DNA from: Litoditis marina
Lineage: Eukaryota; Nematoda; Chromadorea; Rhabditida; Rhabditidae
Length of the DNA stretch: 64,000 nucleotides
NCBI GenBank assembly: GCA_964036275.1
Contig: OZ038434.1
Coordinates: 23,472,071 to 23,536,070, forward strand
Direction of reading: 5' to 3'
Position numbers and translations under genes: made by a program. The notes beneath the pieces are model-generated. The model was not told the DNA's origin. It did not search any database and saw nothing but the letters and a program-made list of their open reading frames with translations. How positions within the stretch are numbered: the stretch's first letter is position 1; each line of letters opens with the position of its first letter. Below are positions 43,926-55,100 of the stretch, one piece after another.

Positions 43926-44051
43926 CTTAACGGTTCGGCTGTTCAAGGAATTTATCACGCTCTTTTTCAAAGATAACTTTTGCGCTCGAGGATTCTCCGA
44001 AGACGAGAAAATGAAAGAAACATCTTGACGCACCCACCGTCCTAGACTCAT

Positions 44052-44091
44052 CAAGGGAGGGACCCGGGCGTAGCCCGGGGTACCTTCCTTG
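44052..44091 (+). repeat. H hairpin 18 (stem type 2)
   Basis: Flank type b (ACCGTCCTAGACTCAT), inner stem CCCGGGC-GTA-GCCCGGG. Confidence 0.85.
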
Positions 44092-44250
44092 TCCAATAAT
44101 ATATTTGCGTAGTTTGGTCTGTGTGTCCGATTTTGCTTCACTATTGCACTTTTGGTCGAAAATGGGGTGAAGCAAGTGAGGCAAGCTGGGAAGCTGGAAG
44201 ACGTGGGAGAACGTGAGATTTAATTTTTCCAAATCGGTTGCTGCTGGGAT
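44092..44250 (+). repeat. U linker
   Basis: TATA-like AATATATTTGCG, GTTTGGTCTGTGTG, CACTTTTGGTCG, then a part shared with 45600-45715 (CGGTTGCTGCTGGGATTTGG). Confidence 0.65.
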
Positions 44251-44560
44251 TTGGCAATAGAAATTGCATCTCAACAGGATAGACGAGTTTCACGCCGTCA
44301 CGGTTAACAGGAATGGCTTAACAGGGTAGGAAAATGGCCGGCCGGAAGAGGGAGAGCCATTCGAACTCTCTGTTCGCTCCGAGGATGCCCGCACTGGACT
44401 GGAGCTGCTGCCGTGGACTGGATGGCTGATGGTTGGGAGTGCTGCTGTAGGAGTCACTGGGGCTCCCTACTTCCTGGATGCTGCTCACAAGATAGAAAAG
44501 AAGACTCTCTACACATCAAAAATAGTAGACAAAAAGAGATTTTTCAATTCTGTTGTTCTT
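44251..44560 (+). promoter_or_regulatory. Module V, copy 3 (TATA lost)
   Basis: Same module as 4889 and 45716, but the GGGTATAAAAGCGC stretch is replaced by GGCCGGCCGG. It keeps CCATTCGAACTCTCTGTTCG and the AAAATAGTAGACAAAAAGAG tail. Confidence 0.5.
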
Positions 44561-44600
44561 TCCGTGCCCGATGTTAAAAAATAGTCTCGCGCTCTATGTT

Positions 44601-44643
<43 letters not shown>

Positions 44644-45150
44644 TCGCACCCTATGTTAGAGAAAAGTCTCGCGCTCTATGTTGAAGAGAGAGATCTCGCG
44701 ATCTATGCCACAGAGAGGTCTCGCGCTATATGTTAGAGAGCGGTTTCGCGCTCTAAGTTAGAGAAAGATTTCGCGCTCTACGTTAGAGAAAGGTCTTGCG
44801 ATTTATGCCAGAGAGAGAGAGAGAGGTCTCGCGCTCTATGTTAGGGGATCTCCCACGCCCTATGTTAGAGAGAGGTCTCGCGCTCTATGTTAGGGGGGAT
44901 TTCCTGCGCCCTATGTTAGAGAAAGGACTCACGTTCTATGTTAGGGGGGATTTCCCGCGCCCTATGTTAGAGAGAGGACTCGCGCTCTATGTTAGAGAGA
45001 GAGAGAGAAATCGCGCCTTATGTTAGAGAGAGGTCTTGCGCTCTATGTTAGGGGGGATCTCCCGCGCCCTATGTTAGAGAAAGGACTCACGTTCTATGTT
45101 AGGGGGGATTTCCCGCGCCCTATGTTAGAGAGAGGAATCGCGCTCTATGT

Positions 45151-45194
<44 letters not shown>

Positions 45195-45460
45195 GCGCCC
45201 TATGTTATAGAAAGGTTTCGCGCTCTACGTTAGAGAAAGGTCTTGCGATCCATGCCAGAGAGAGATCTCGCGCTCTGTGCCAGAGAGAGGTCTCGCGCTC
45301 TATGTTAGAGAGAGGACTCGCGCTCTATGTTAGATAGAAGACTCGCCCTCGATGTTAAAAATATGACTCGCGTTCTGGAGAGGTCTCGCACCCTGAGTTA
45401 GTGAGAGGTCTCGCAATCAAGGACACCTTCTGTGCTCTATGTTAAGGAGAGCTTTCGCGG
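44561..45460 (+). repeat. 25-bp satellite array 15 with GA runs
   Basis: Units interrupted by (GA)n. A block of about 150 bp including GGGGGGATTTCCCGCGCC repeats several times. The whole unit from 44251 is a tandem copy of 45716-47388. Confidence 0.85.
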
Positions 45461-45512
45461 TCCATTTCAGAAAAAATAGGGCCAGGAAGCTCTCGCCAGC
45501 CCGGAATAAAAA

Positions 45513-45555
45513 CAAGGGAGGCGGAGGCGGCTTTAGCCGCCGGCGACCTACCTTG
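45513..45555 (+). repeat. H hairpin 19 (stem type 1)
   Basis: Flank type a. The 130 bp ending here equal the 130 bp ending at 47388. Confidence 0.9.
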
Positions 45556-45715
45556 TAATAATATAATTCGCCTATTTGGTTTGTCTGAAACTTTTTTGCT
45601 GCACTTTTGGTCGAAAAATGGTGAGGAAACTGAGGCAAGCTGGGTGAGGCAAATGGCGTGGGCAGCGTGTAATTTCATTTTTCCCAATCGGCTGATCGGC
45701 TGTTGCTGGGATTTG
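45556..45715 (+). repeat. U linker
   Basis: TAATAATATAATTCGCC start after the hairpin, TATTTGGTTTGTCTG, CACTTTTGGTCG. Confidence 0.65.
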
Positions 45716-46025
45716 GCAATAGAAAATTTCTCTAAACAGGATAGACGAGTTTCACGCCGTCACGGTTAACAGGAATGGCTTAACAGGGTAGGAAAATGGG
45801 TATAAAAGCGCAGCGGGAAGGGCGAGACCCATTCGAACGCTCTGTTCGCCCCGAAGATGCCCGCACTGGACTGGAGCTGCTGCCGTGAATTTGATGGATG
45901 GTTGGAAGTGCTGCTGTAAAGGCCACTGGGGCTCCCTACTTCCTGGATGCTGCTCACAAGATAGAAAAGAAGACTCTCTACACATCAAAAATAGTAGACA
46001 AACAGAGATTTTTCAATTCTGTTGT
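45716..46025 (+). promoter_or_regulatory. Module V, copy 4 (core-promoter-like)
   Basis: GTTAACAGGAATGGCTTAAC, GGGTATAAAAGCGCAGCG, and ACCCATTCGAACGCTCTG about 30 bp downstream. The sequence after it opens a short frame starting ATGCCCGCACTGGACTGG with no known similarity. Confidence 0.5.
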
Positions 46026-46073
46026 TCTCATGTTTCCGCGCCCGATGTTAAAAAATAGTCTCGCGCTCTATGT

Positions 46074-46117
<44 letters not shown>

Positions 46118-47016
46118 GCGCCCTATGTTAGAGAAAAGTCGCGCTCTATGTTGAAGAGAGAGATCTCGCGATCTATGCCACAGAGAGGTCTCGCGCTATG
46201 TGTTAGAGAGCGGTTTCGCGCTCTATGTTAGATAAAGATTTCGCGCTCTACGTTAGAGAAAGGTCTTGCGATTTATGCCAGAGAGAGAGAGAGAGAGAGG
46301 TCTCGCGCTCTATGCCAGAGAGAGGTCTCGCGCTCTATGCCAGAGAGAGGTCTCGCGCTCTATGCCAGAGAGAGGTCTCGCGCTCTATGCCAGAGAGAGG
46401 TCTCGCGCTCTATGTTAGGGGGATTTCCCGCGCCATATGTTAAAGAGAGGACTCGCACTCGATGTTAGAGAGAGAGAGAGAGAGAGGTCTCGCGCTCTAT
46501 GTTAGGGGGGATTTCCCGCGCCCTATGTTAGAGAAAGGACTCACGTTCTATGTTAGAGAGAGAGAGAGAGAGGTCTCGCGCTCTATGTCAGAGAGAGGTC
46601 TCGCGCTCTATGCCAGAGAGAGGTCTCGCGCTCTATGCCAGAGAGAGGTCTCGCGCTCTATGTTAGGGGGATTTCCCGCGCCATATGTTAAAGAGAGGAC
46701 TCGCACTCGATGTTAGAGAGAGAGAGAGAGAGAGGTCTCGCGCTCTATGTTAGGGGGAATCTCCCGCGCCCTATGTTAGAGAAAGGACTCACGTTCTATG
46801 TTAGGGGGGATTTCCTGCGCCCTATGTTAGAGAGAGGACTCGCGCTCTATGTTAGAGAGAGAGAGAGAGAGAGAAATCGCGCCCTATGTTAGAGAGAGGT
46901 CTCGCGCTCTATGTTAGGGGAAATCTCCCGCGCCCTATGTTAGAGAAAGGACTCACGTTCTATGTTAGGGGGGATTTCCTGCGCCCTATGTTAGAGAGAG
47001 GACTCGCGCTCTATGT

Positions 47017-47052
<36 letters not shown>

Positions 47053-47310
47053 GCGCCCTACGTTAGAGAAAGGTTTCGCGCTCTACGTTAGAGAAAGGTC
47101 TTGCGATCCATGCCAGAGAGAGATCTCGCGCTCTATGCCAGAGAGAGGTCTCGCGCTCTATGTTAGAGAGAGGACTCGCGCTCAATGTTAAAAATATGAC
47201 TCGCGTTCTGGAGAGGTCTCGCACCCTAAGTTAGTGAGAGGTCTCGCAATCAAGGACACCTTCTGTGCTCTATGTTAAGGAGAGCTTTCGCGGTCCATTT
47301 CAGAAAAAAT
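46026..47310 (+). repeat. 25-bp satellite array 16 with GA runs
   Basis: Right-most array. Contains exact or near-exact copies of blocks in array 15, and four almost identical 25-mers with TATGCCAGAGAGAGGTCTCG near 46310-46400. Confidence 0.85.
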
Positions 47311-47345
47311 AGGGCCAGGAAGCTCTCGCCAGCCCGGAATAAAAA

Positions 47346-47388
47346 CAAGGGAGGCGGAGGCGGCTTTAGCCGCCGGCGACCTACCTTG
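47346..47388 (+). repeat. H hairpin 20 (stem type 1), right end of mosaic
   Basis: The only hairpin not followed by a U linker. Single-copy sequence begins with TTAACATAATAATACC. Confidence 0.9.
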
Positions 47389-47395
47389 TTAACAT
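47389..47395. repeat. Right TTAACAT bracket of the mosaic
   Basis: Identical to 894-900. See the left copy for interpretation. Confidence 0.45.
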
Positions 47396-48705
47396 AATAA
47401 TACCAGTTGAGAAATTTTTTGAAAATCTATTCACAATGAGAAGTGACGGTAGATGTACACTTCAAGTTTCATTATTCTGCTCTGTTTGTAGTCTTATCCC
47501 AGTGCATTGGTGTGAACTCGAGAAGAATGGAATAACTTAAAAACACATTTTTTTGTTGGTCGTTTTTCAGTGACTTCAGAATGAAAACGACGAAAACATA
47601 GTAATCGACACTTTATGTGCTGTAATTGTAATCTTTCTTTCTTCAAGTTTCACAGAAACGTACACTCCATATTCGGAACCTTTATTAGTTATTACATTTT
47701 ACTAAATAAAGTATATGTTGATGGTATCTGTATTGATTTTTACTCAAATCAGTCTCACAACTCGGTATACATAAAAGGGTCAACACAGTACAAAATGTCA
47801 CAACACTGGAGAAAAAAAGTAAAAGACGTGAGGCAGGCAGTAGTTAAAGGGGGAATGAAAAGATCAATAACTATTAGAGTGGTTAACCAATCAATTATAA
47901 GAAAAACTTGGAGATTGAAACTACTATACAAAACCAAGTTGCTTGTATAAACAAGCTAAATTATCAGTTAATATCAAAAAACCAATTCAATTCAATTCCG
48001 ATTCCAACCAATTCTCAAAAAATCTCAGAATTTCAATTCCAATTATTTTCCGATGGCGCAAAACCAATTCAATTCAATTCCAATTCCAACCAATTCTCAA
48101 AAAATATCCGAATTTCAATTCCAATTCTTTTCCGGCGCCAAAAAACCAACTCAATTCAATTCAATTCCGACCAATTCCGACCAATTCTCAAAAAAAATCA
48201 ATTCCAATTTCAATTCTAGATGCAGTTTTTTGTCAATTCGGTTCATAAAACAGTTTTTGTGTTTTACTACCGCCTTTGTGTTTTTGTGTTTTACTACACT
48301 ACTACCGCCTTGAGATTGAATAGAACACAGCAGAAAACAAACAATTTTCCCACGCTGAAAACACCGATTCTAAAACCAATTCCAAATATTATTGCTGATA
48401 TTCAAAAAACCAATTCAATTCAATTCTAATTTTTCTGAGTTTCAAAAAAACCAATTCAATTCAATTCTAAGGAATTGGTTTTACACAAGAAGCAATTCAA
48501 TTCAATTCTTTGGAATTGGTTGTACAAAAAAACCAATTCAATTTAATTCTTTGGAATTGGTTTTCAATTCTTTTCAATTCCAATTCCAATTCAATTCAAT
48601 TCCTTAACCACTCTAGTAAAAACCGACAGCTACAACACAAACTATCAAAATAACTGTGTATTTGGCTGTGCTCCAACGCACAGCAAAAATCCCGGCTACC
48701 GTAGT
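47396..48705 (-). other. dlg downstream region with AATTC-type simple repeat
   Basis: Sequence between the mosaic and the dlg stop codon. From about 47970 to 48605 it is dominated by AATTC, CCAATTC and CAATTCAATTC words in both orientations (GGAATTGG occurs too), so an RNA copy would fold on itself. On the minus strand an AATAAA lies at 47686-47681, about 1 kb after the stop, and may end the transcript. The open frames here are products of the repeat. Confidence 0.6.
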
Positions 48706-48815
48706 TTAGATGTTCTTCTGGCTGGGAACCCAGGCACTTGGCTTCGATTCAGTCTGGATGACGTGATGAACTCTGTTCAGGACGTCGTCGGGAGAGGCGG
48801 CGTGGGTTATCACGT
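48706..48815 (-). CDS. dlg-1: dlg exon z: C-terminus and stop
   Basis: [19 protein letters not shown], then [10 protein letters not shown] and TAA (48708-48706). This matches the YIWVPAKEKL-type end of the family. Confidence 0.93.
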
Positions 48816-51800
48816 CTGGAATGGGAATAAACTTTATTAATTGTATTCATTTTGTATTCAAATTCGCATAATGTATTTATTCCGTTAGTTCCTTTTCGCA
48901 TTAAAAGTAGCGTGCATCATTTTACACCTCCATTTTTCTGACTAAAGCTATAAGGAAAGAATGTTATCGGTATAACTTAAGAGAATGTGCGATTGCTGTC
49001 TCGGCAAAATATAAATCTTCTTGCCAAAAAAAAAACTTCTCACGTGAAACATGTTAAACACAGCAGAAGTCAGAGACGTGCAATGACAAAGTACACGATG
49101 CCTCATTAGAATGCTCACTTTACGTGAATATTGTGTTTACTTCTGGTGTATACTCTGAGAAAAGGAAGAGACATTTAATAGAAGTGAGACAATTATCGGA
49201 ACTTACTAGTGAACAGATCTCCGAAGGTCTGCTCTATCCTCTGGCACCTCTGATATTGTTGATGGGCCTCCTCTTCGGAAGCAGTGCGGTCCCAGTCCCT
49301 AGAAAACGAACAAGTTATATAGTTCATTTCATTCCCACTGAGACCCAATGGCATAATGCCAAGATTTCCGGAAGACATTTTTTAGAGGAGACATAAGTAT
49401 TCTAATGACATTTTACACAATCTTATGGAACTAATCAACCGCTAACAGAGAAGCGCAGTTGTTTGTAAAACTCCGAAGTAGTGAAAAACAGCTTGGAAAC
49501 AATTATTGGCACGCTGCCAAGTCTCAGTAGGGATGACCAGAACTATACTAGCAGTAGTTTCGTTCGCTATGCTGTTGAATTCTGATGTGATTTAGGATGT
49601 GGCCAAGTCGGAGTTGTAGTTTGATGTTGAAGTTCAGCACAAGCTTTATGCTTTGGCTGAAACAAATCGTGGCCAAACTACAAAGATAGTATATTTTCTC
49701 AAAATAACTGTCTCTGCCTGCATTTCGAACAGTGACTCCTTGAAAGATTGAACAACTTGAGAAGATTCATGATTTGGTGGGTACTGCTTGGCTTGATTAA
49801 AATTGTGATAATTAACAAGAATACAAGACAATCAAAAAAATCACTTACATGATCTGTTGCGGGCTGCTAGGCTTGATGAAGATGGCGATCGGTTGGATGT
49901 TGGCAACGGACTGCAGGCGGCGAATCGCATTTCCCGAGACGTCGAGAATACAGTGGCGACCCTGAAAATAAAGGCTGGTTGAAACATTCGACTGATTTAC
50001 ATCGTTTTTAAAACTGAGTTTCCCCAAACATAAAATAGTTGAAAAATTTGAGCAAATTATATACGTTTTTGAATTTGCCACATTGAAAATCATGTTCACT
50101 AGCGGAAGTGTCTCACACAGAAGAAAGCCTATACATGTTTGGGTCAGAACCACATCAGAGAGTGACATTGATCAATGTTCCGTTGTTAAATTGTTGTTAC
50201 TCTTTTTGGGTGATTTATATCATTGTATTCTTATAACTCTCACCTGCATGGCTACTTCTTTCACACTCTGGATGCTGGTTCCATACAGATTATTCTGGAA
50301 CTGGCCGGCCTCGATGAAGAGGTTGTTTCTCACGTCCTCCTCCATTCGGGCCTTCGACACGAAGTGGTAGTCGCGCCCGTTTATTTCGTTCGCGCGCGGC
50401 TCGCGTGACGTGTCTGAAATCAATCGATATTTAAGATATAAATCGACAGATTGACTAGAAAAAATGCATTTGTAGTATTATTGTTGGGTTTTGTACGCTG
50501 AATATCTGAAGAGAAGTGTGGCAAAAGAGAGATTTTGTATAAAACCAACTACAGGGTAGATCAAACATATGTGATACATAGTTTCTGACTCGTTAGCCAT
50601 AGGCAAGCTTCAATCCACCCGGAATCATACAAATTAGCCTATAATCATTAATTCTGGTGTGAATGTACGCAGCAAAACGAAGATATACGGTATGATCTTC
50701 GTTCTCGCGAGGGTGAAAATACGGAAAAAAAACCAAACGGTGTACCCAGCAAGACTGAGAGCCACAGTAATTCTCTTTTTCTTGAAAACAGTAAAAATTG
50801 GATGGAAACGTACGTGGAACGCAGCTGGAGAATTTGTCGGGGAATCTGGTTACGAGATCATCGTTGATTCGGTCCTTCAGGGCACCCAGCACAATCACCG
50901 GTCGGACATAGTTGACTGGAAAGGAAGGGAGTTGGAGAGAGAAAAAGAGAGAGGGAGGAGAGAGAGAGAGAGAAAAAGAGAGAGAGAGCGACATAGTTGA
51001 CGGCAAGGGAAAAAAAGATAGGAACAAATAAAAAAAGGAAACAGGTAGAAAAAGAGGGAAATTGAAATTAGAAATAATAAATATCCACTCACTTTGTTGC
51101 ATATCAACTGCTTGGTAGGAGAACACCGGCTCGTCCGTGACGCCAACTGAAAATACGTTCTTTTATATAAAAGTTTGTATACTTTGTAAACACGTGTCAA
51201 GTTGATTGGTACACCCACGTCCAACGCTGTCACTCAAATTCACACGTTCTTTAACCCAACCGACACCAAATAAGGACAGATTTCATACCTTATACAAGTT
51301 TCATAGCAGCAGTTTAATTGATAGTCATGTTTCGCACTGCATGCGCACGCGCGTTAAGTTCTTAGGCAGCCTAACACTACCAGTAACAGCAAACTTCGAA
51401 AGGGGGCAAAATAGAAAAAAGCTGAATACTTTTGTGGTAACACATACACACTCTTTCTCATCACGAGAAGTACACATACAAACGACGAATATTATCTCAA
51501 CTCTCCGAAAACAGAACATGGTTATGGGACAGACACGCTCAATCTCACTTACAGGCGTCACTATCGCTAGTATACGATGTATAGGTGAAGGTGGTAGCAG
51601 TGGCGGCTACTAGAAAGTTAACACAGCTTGTGAACTTACAACTTGTAACTTTGTAAAGATGTAAAGTTTCACAGAAAGGAAACAACCTTTGAACACTCAA
51701 CTTTACTATTTGTGACTGTGTGAAGCTTTTCTATGTTTGTTAGACATTGAGAAGAGAACCATGTAACTTTGAAAAGGAGTTTGAAGAAATTTCTTCGTTA

Positions 51801-52034
51801 CGCTGTAGATCAACCAACTCATTTATAAAATAATGAAATAACCTTTGCACGATTCTTAGCCTAACATCTTATCTTTTTCAATACCCTATTTTCATTTATC
51901 GATTTTTGTTCACGTCAACTCACGTTCTTGATCCGTGAACTCACGGACTCTTGACGAAGGGTAACTTATATAGACTTTACTTGTGTAATAAACATTATTA
52001 TTATTACTATTATTATTAATATTATTATTATTAA

Positions 52035-52133
<99 letters not shown>

Positions 52134-55100
52134 AAACTCACGTTCTTGGTCCGTGAACTCGTTAAGTCTGTCCGTACTCTTGACGAAAGGGAACTTTCTG
52201 GAGAAAGACAGTTGACTCTTGCTTCCGCGTCTTCCGTCCATTCCGCCGCCGCCGCCCCCATTGGCTGCGGACGCGTTGCGGCCCAGCGACATCGAGCCGG
52301 CATTGAAGTTTACCTGAATGGTTTTCATAAGTAATAATAGAAAAGACACAACATGGTTTTGCCCACACTCAATATATAACCACTTAAAGTAAACCATCCG
52401 ATTCACTACAACATCTCTACATGTGGGTGAAACCGAGTATTACTTGTTTTTTTTGACAAATTAAGCTAGATAGACGTTGTCTTTGCACTTTCTCGGAACT
52501 ATCATGGGTATCGATTTTTTCAGTAGGTATAGTTCACACCATTCCTACTGTGTCTCCTACAGTAACCTTACAAATATTCCGAAGGCTGTTGTGAGGCTGA
52601 ACGAGAAGGAGGTACGAAAATCCTGAACTTCTCCGATCAAAAGTAAGTGAGCAGAACGGCTTCGAATCTTCCAAATCCTACTGTAGGAGTCTCAATAGGA
52701 ATGGAAAAGACTATACATAAGCGCCATACCTGCTTTCTTCTGGCTCTTTCCTTCTTTTCCACTCTCTTCTTCGAGGGAATCACTCCCTCCTGACTTTCTT
52801 CTCCGTTTTCCAGAACCTACAGGTAGAAATATTATTAACTCAAACATATAATAACTATAACTTGATAATACCTTGTAAAAAATTAACAAAAATAATGAGA
52901 AGGCTGATAAACGTAATAGAAATGAATTATAAAAACCAGACAAACTTGATGTAGAACGAATTAAAATGAAATAAACAAATATGAATATAAAACAATACTT
53001 TTCTGGCCGTCCACCAATCGTCGTCCGAACTGTTCGTCACATGAAGAATATCTCCGAATTCAAAGGGCATCGATCGATGAGGTTCGCCCACCTCGCGTGC
53101 GGGGTCGTGCTCGAAAAGGGCCCTGAACGAGGTTGTTGTAAATATCGGTTGTAGTTAGATGTTGATGCGCGCCATGATTAAAGGCAGATATAGTTTGTTC
53201 CACCCACTTATAACCCTATACAGTAATCTGCTAACACTTCCCGGTCAAAGTTTACTATATTAGCGCATTCAGAACGCCTCAAAATGTTCATAGTGTCTTC
53301 TGCATGTTTACTACTACAGACTCTGAAAATTTGAAACAAAAACAATGACTTTTTCATCAGAAAACACCCCCTTGAATAATTGACAGATTACTGTAGGAGT
53401 ACATCGATTGGTGAAACAGACTATATCCACGCCAGCATTCAAATTGAATATATAGTGACCGCAGAGGTACCGCCCGATTTCCGATGAAACCCGATGAAGT
53501 TCAAAAATAAATTTCATCAAGTAAATTTTAATGTTCCCTTTTTTCACTCATTATCTGGTAGTAACTACCCAAGTAGAATTGGAAAGGGACCCAATCTCAA
53601 TTTCGATGCTGGCGTGGATCTCTGCCTTTAAAGGAGGGCAGAATGGAAAGCTAGTTTAGGTACCCCGGGGTATCTAACCACAGCGTTGCGCGCGTCAAAG
53701 CAGACCAAAACATGTGAACCGTGTGCAAAACAGGTTGATTAGTTTTAATAACGAATAGTATTTATGAGTTTCTCTCGAGCAGCTCTTTCGTATTAACTTT
53801 TCTTTCTGTCCCCCCAACGAGTTTCATTCGAAAAAGGGATTGAGTCACAAACACAGCGGCTTGGGGCAAGGTATACCTCCTGAGCCTGCTTTGAAGAAAG
53901 TGAAATATATGTCGAGTTGAATAATAAAATTTGAAAGTGAATAACTATCTGATCATGTTTTTGATCTATTCCAGTTAATCTCAAAAGTCTGGCACCAATG
54001 GGGACTAGTGTTCATCAGGATTGTAGGTAAACAGTTGAACTCACTTTTTTACAGCCAGTTTTACTATCAGTGAATCGTGAAGATACTCACTTGACATAGA
54101 GGTCCCGTCTTGGCAGTGTGCCAGCCATGCTTCCGTTGCTCTGCTGCGCTATCAAGTCACTGCGCAGACGCTCTATTTTCGTCTCGAATGTTTGATAATC
54201 TGGAAAACAGAGATAAGGTTGAATTCATTCTTATTTTCGTCTCGAATGTGTGGTCTATATCGAAAATTGAAAATAAACCTATTACTATAACTAAATTAAG
54301 TATATAATTTTTTTGCTTCAAATGCCTGTTACTCCGGAAAAAGCACGGATAAATTAGAACGCACTACTTGAGTTATACATCGGAAAACCGATAAAGGCAC
54401 ACAATACCGTTAACATTAAAAATTGTAGGTACGAGGGCAAACATACCAGCAGGCTACTGGCGGGTGGAGAGCTACTACTAGATCCGCGATGTGGCGGTCG
54501 TTACAAATTAAATCAACAGGTGAGAATCGTGTGTAATCAGTGAGCAGCACACGTAACACACGTGTGTCAAATTAACTTGTGTAACATTTGTAGAACTTAA
54601 CCAACCGTGTGGCCTGTACTGGAGCGTGAGTGTGATGGGATTCTGGGCGTTTTTGAGAGCCTCCGCGGCTTGGGAATGGGTCGCGTTCCGGAGGGACTGG
54701 CGGTTGACTTCGAGAAGGACGTCACCCTGGAAAAAGAGAGGTGAGAAGTGAGGTATGAGAAAGAGCAAGAGCGAAAGAGGGAGAGAAAGAAATATGGACA
54801 CAGAAAAAAAGAAAGCGAGAGAGAAAAAAACAAAAAAGGAGGGATGAAGAGTTAGGGAGAGAGGGATAGAGAGAAAGTGCCAGGGAGACAAAGAGAGACG
54901 AACCGAGAGAAGAAGGACGACAGTGAGAAAGAAAGGTAAGAGAGAGTTTGAGAGAGAAAAAAGGAAGAGACGCTACCTTTCTGACGTTTCCACTGAGATC
55001 CGCGACTCCGCCGGGCAGGACGTAGCTGATGTAGATCGGCTCTCCGTCCTCACCGCCAACGATGTTGAAACCGAGACCCTGAAATGATAGAATTTTATTG

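Larger units (their letters stand above)
901..47388 (+). mobile_element. 46.5-kb mosaic of hairpin-bounded repeat modules
   Basis: The block begins with a U linker (CCACTAGTATAAAAGG) and ends exactly at the end of an H hairpin (CTACCTTG). Internally the same H-to-U junction is seen about 20 times, always in the same orientation. The block is therefore a head-to-tail or nested set of units of the form U...H. Between them lie 25-bp and 33-bp satellites, GA tracts and the V, W and X modules. No transposase, Rep/helicase or reverse transcriptase is encoded outside the nested BEL/Pao element, so any mobility would need enzymes supplied from elsewhere. Alternatives are a subtelomeric or heterochromatic satellite domain, or a Helitron-like non-autonomous family, since a GC-rich hairpin near the 3' end is a Helitron trait. 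The expected CTRR terminus is not consistent, however. Confidence 0.6.

Noticed and set aside
1261..47310. CRISPR-like array in the 25-bp repeats
   Set aside because: Units are contiguous degenerate copies without unique spacers, and the window is eukaryotic.
901..47388. Mosaic units as canonical Helitrons
   Set aside because: The GC hairpin near the 3' end fits, but the end reads CCTTG|T rather than CTRR|T, the flank is a 6-7 bp repeat rather than A|T, and no Rep/helicase is present. Kept only as an alternative.
47615..47950. 111-codon plus-strand frame near the dlg 3' end
   Set aside because: No similarity, no splice or start context, and it lies antisense to the presumed 3' UTR.
51966..52406. 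146-codon minus-strand frame with a poly-Ile end
   Set aside because: Its first part is dlg exon t read through the donor into the ATT tract; only 52142-52313 is coding.
53650..53675. Palindrome GGTACCCCGGGGTATC as a regulatory operator
   Set aside because: Single occurrence in an intron, with no partner or conservation visible.
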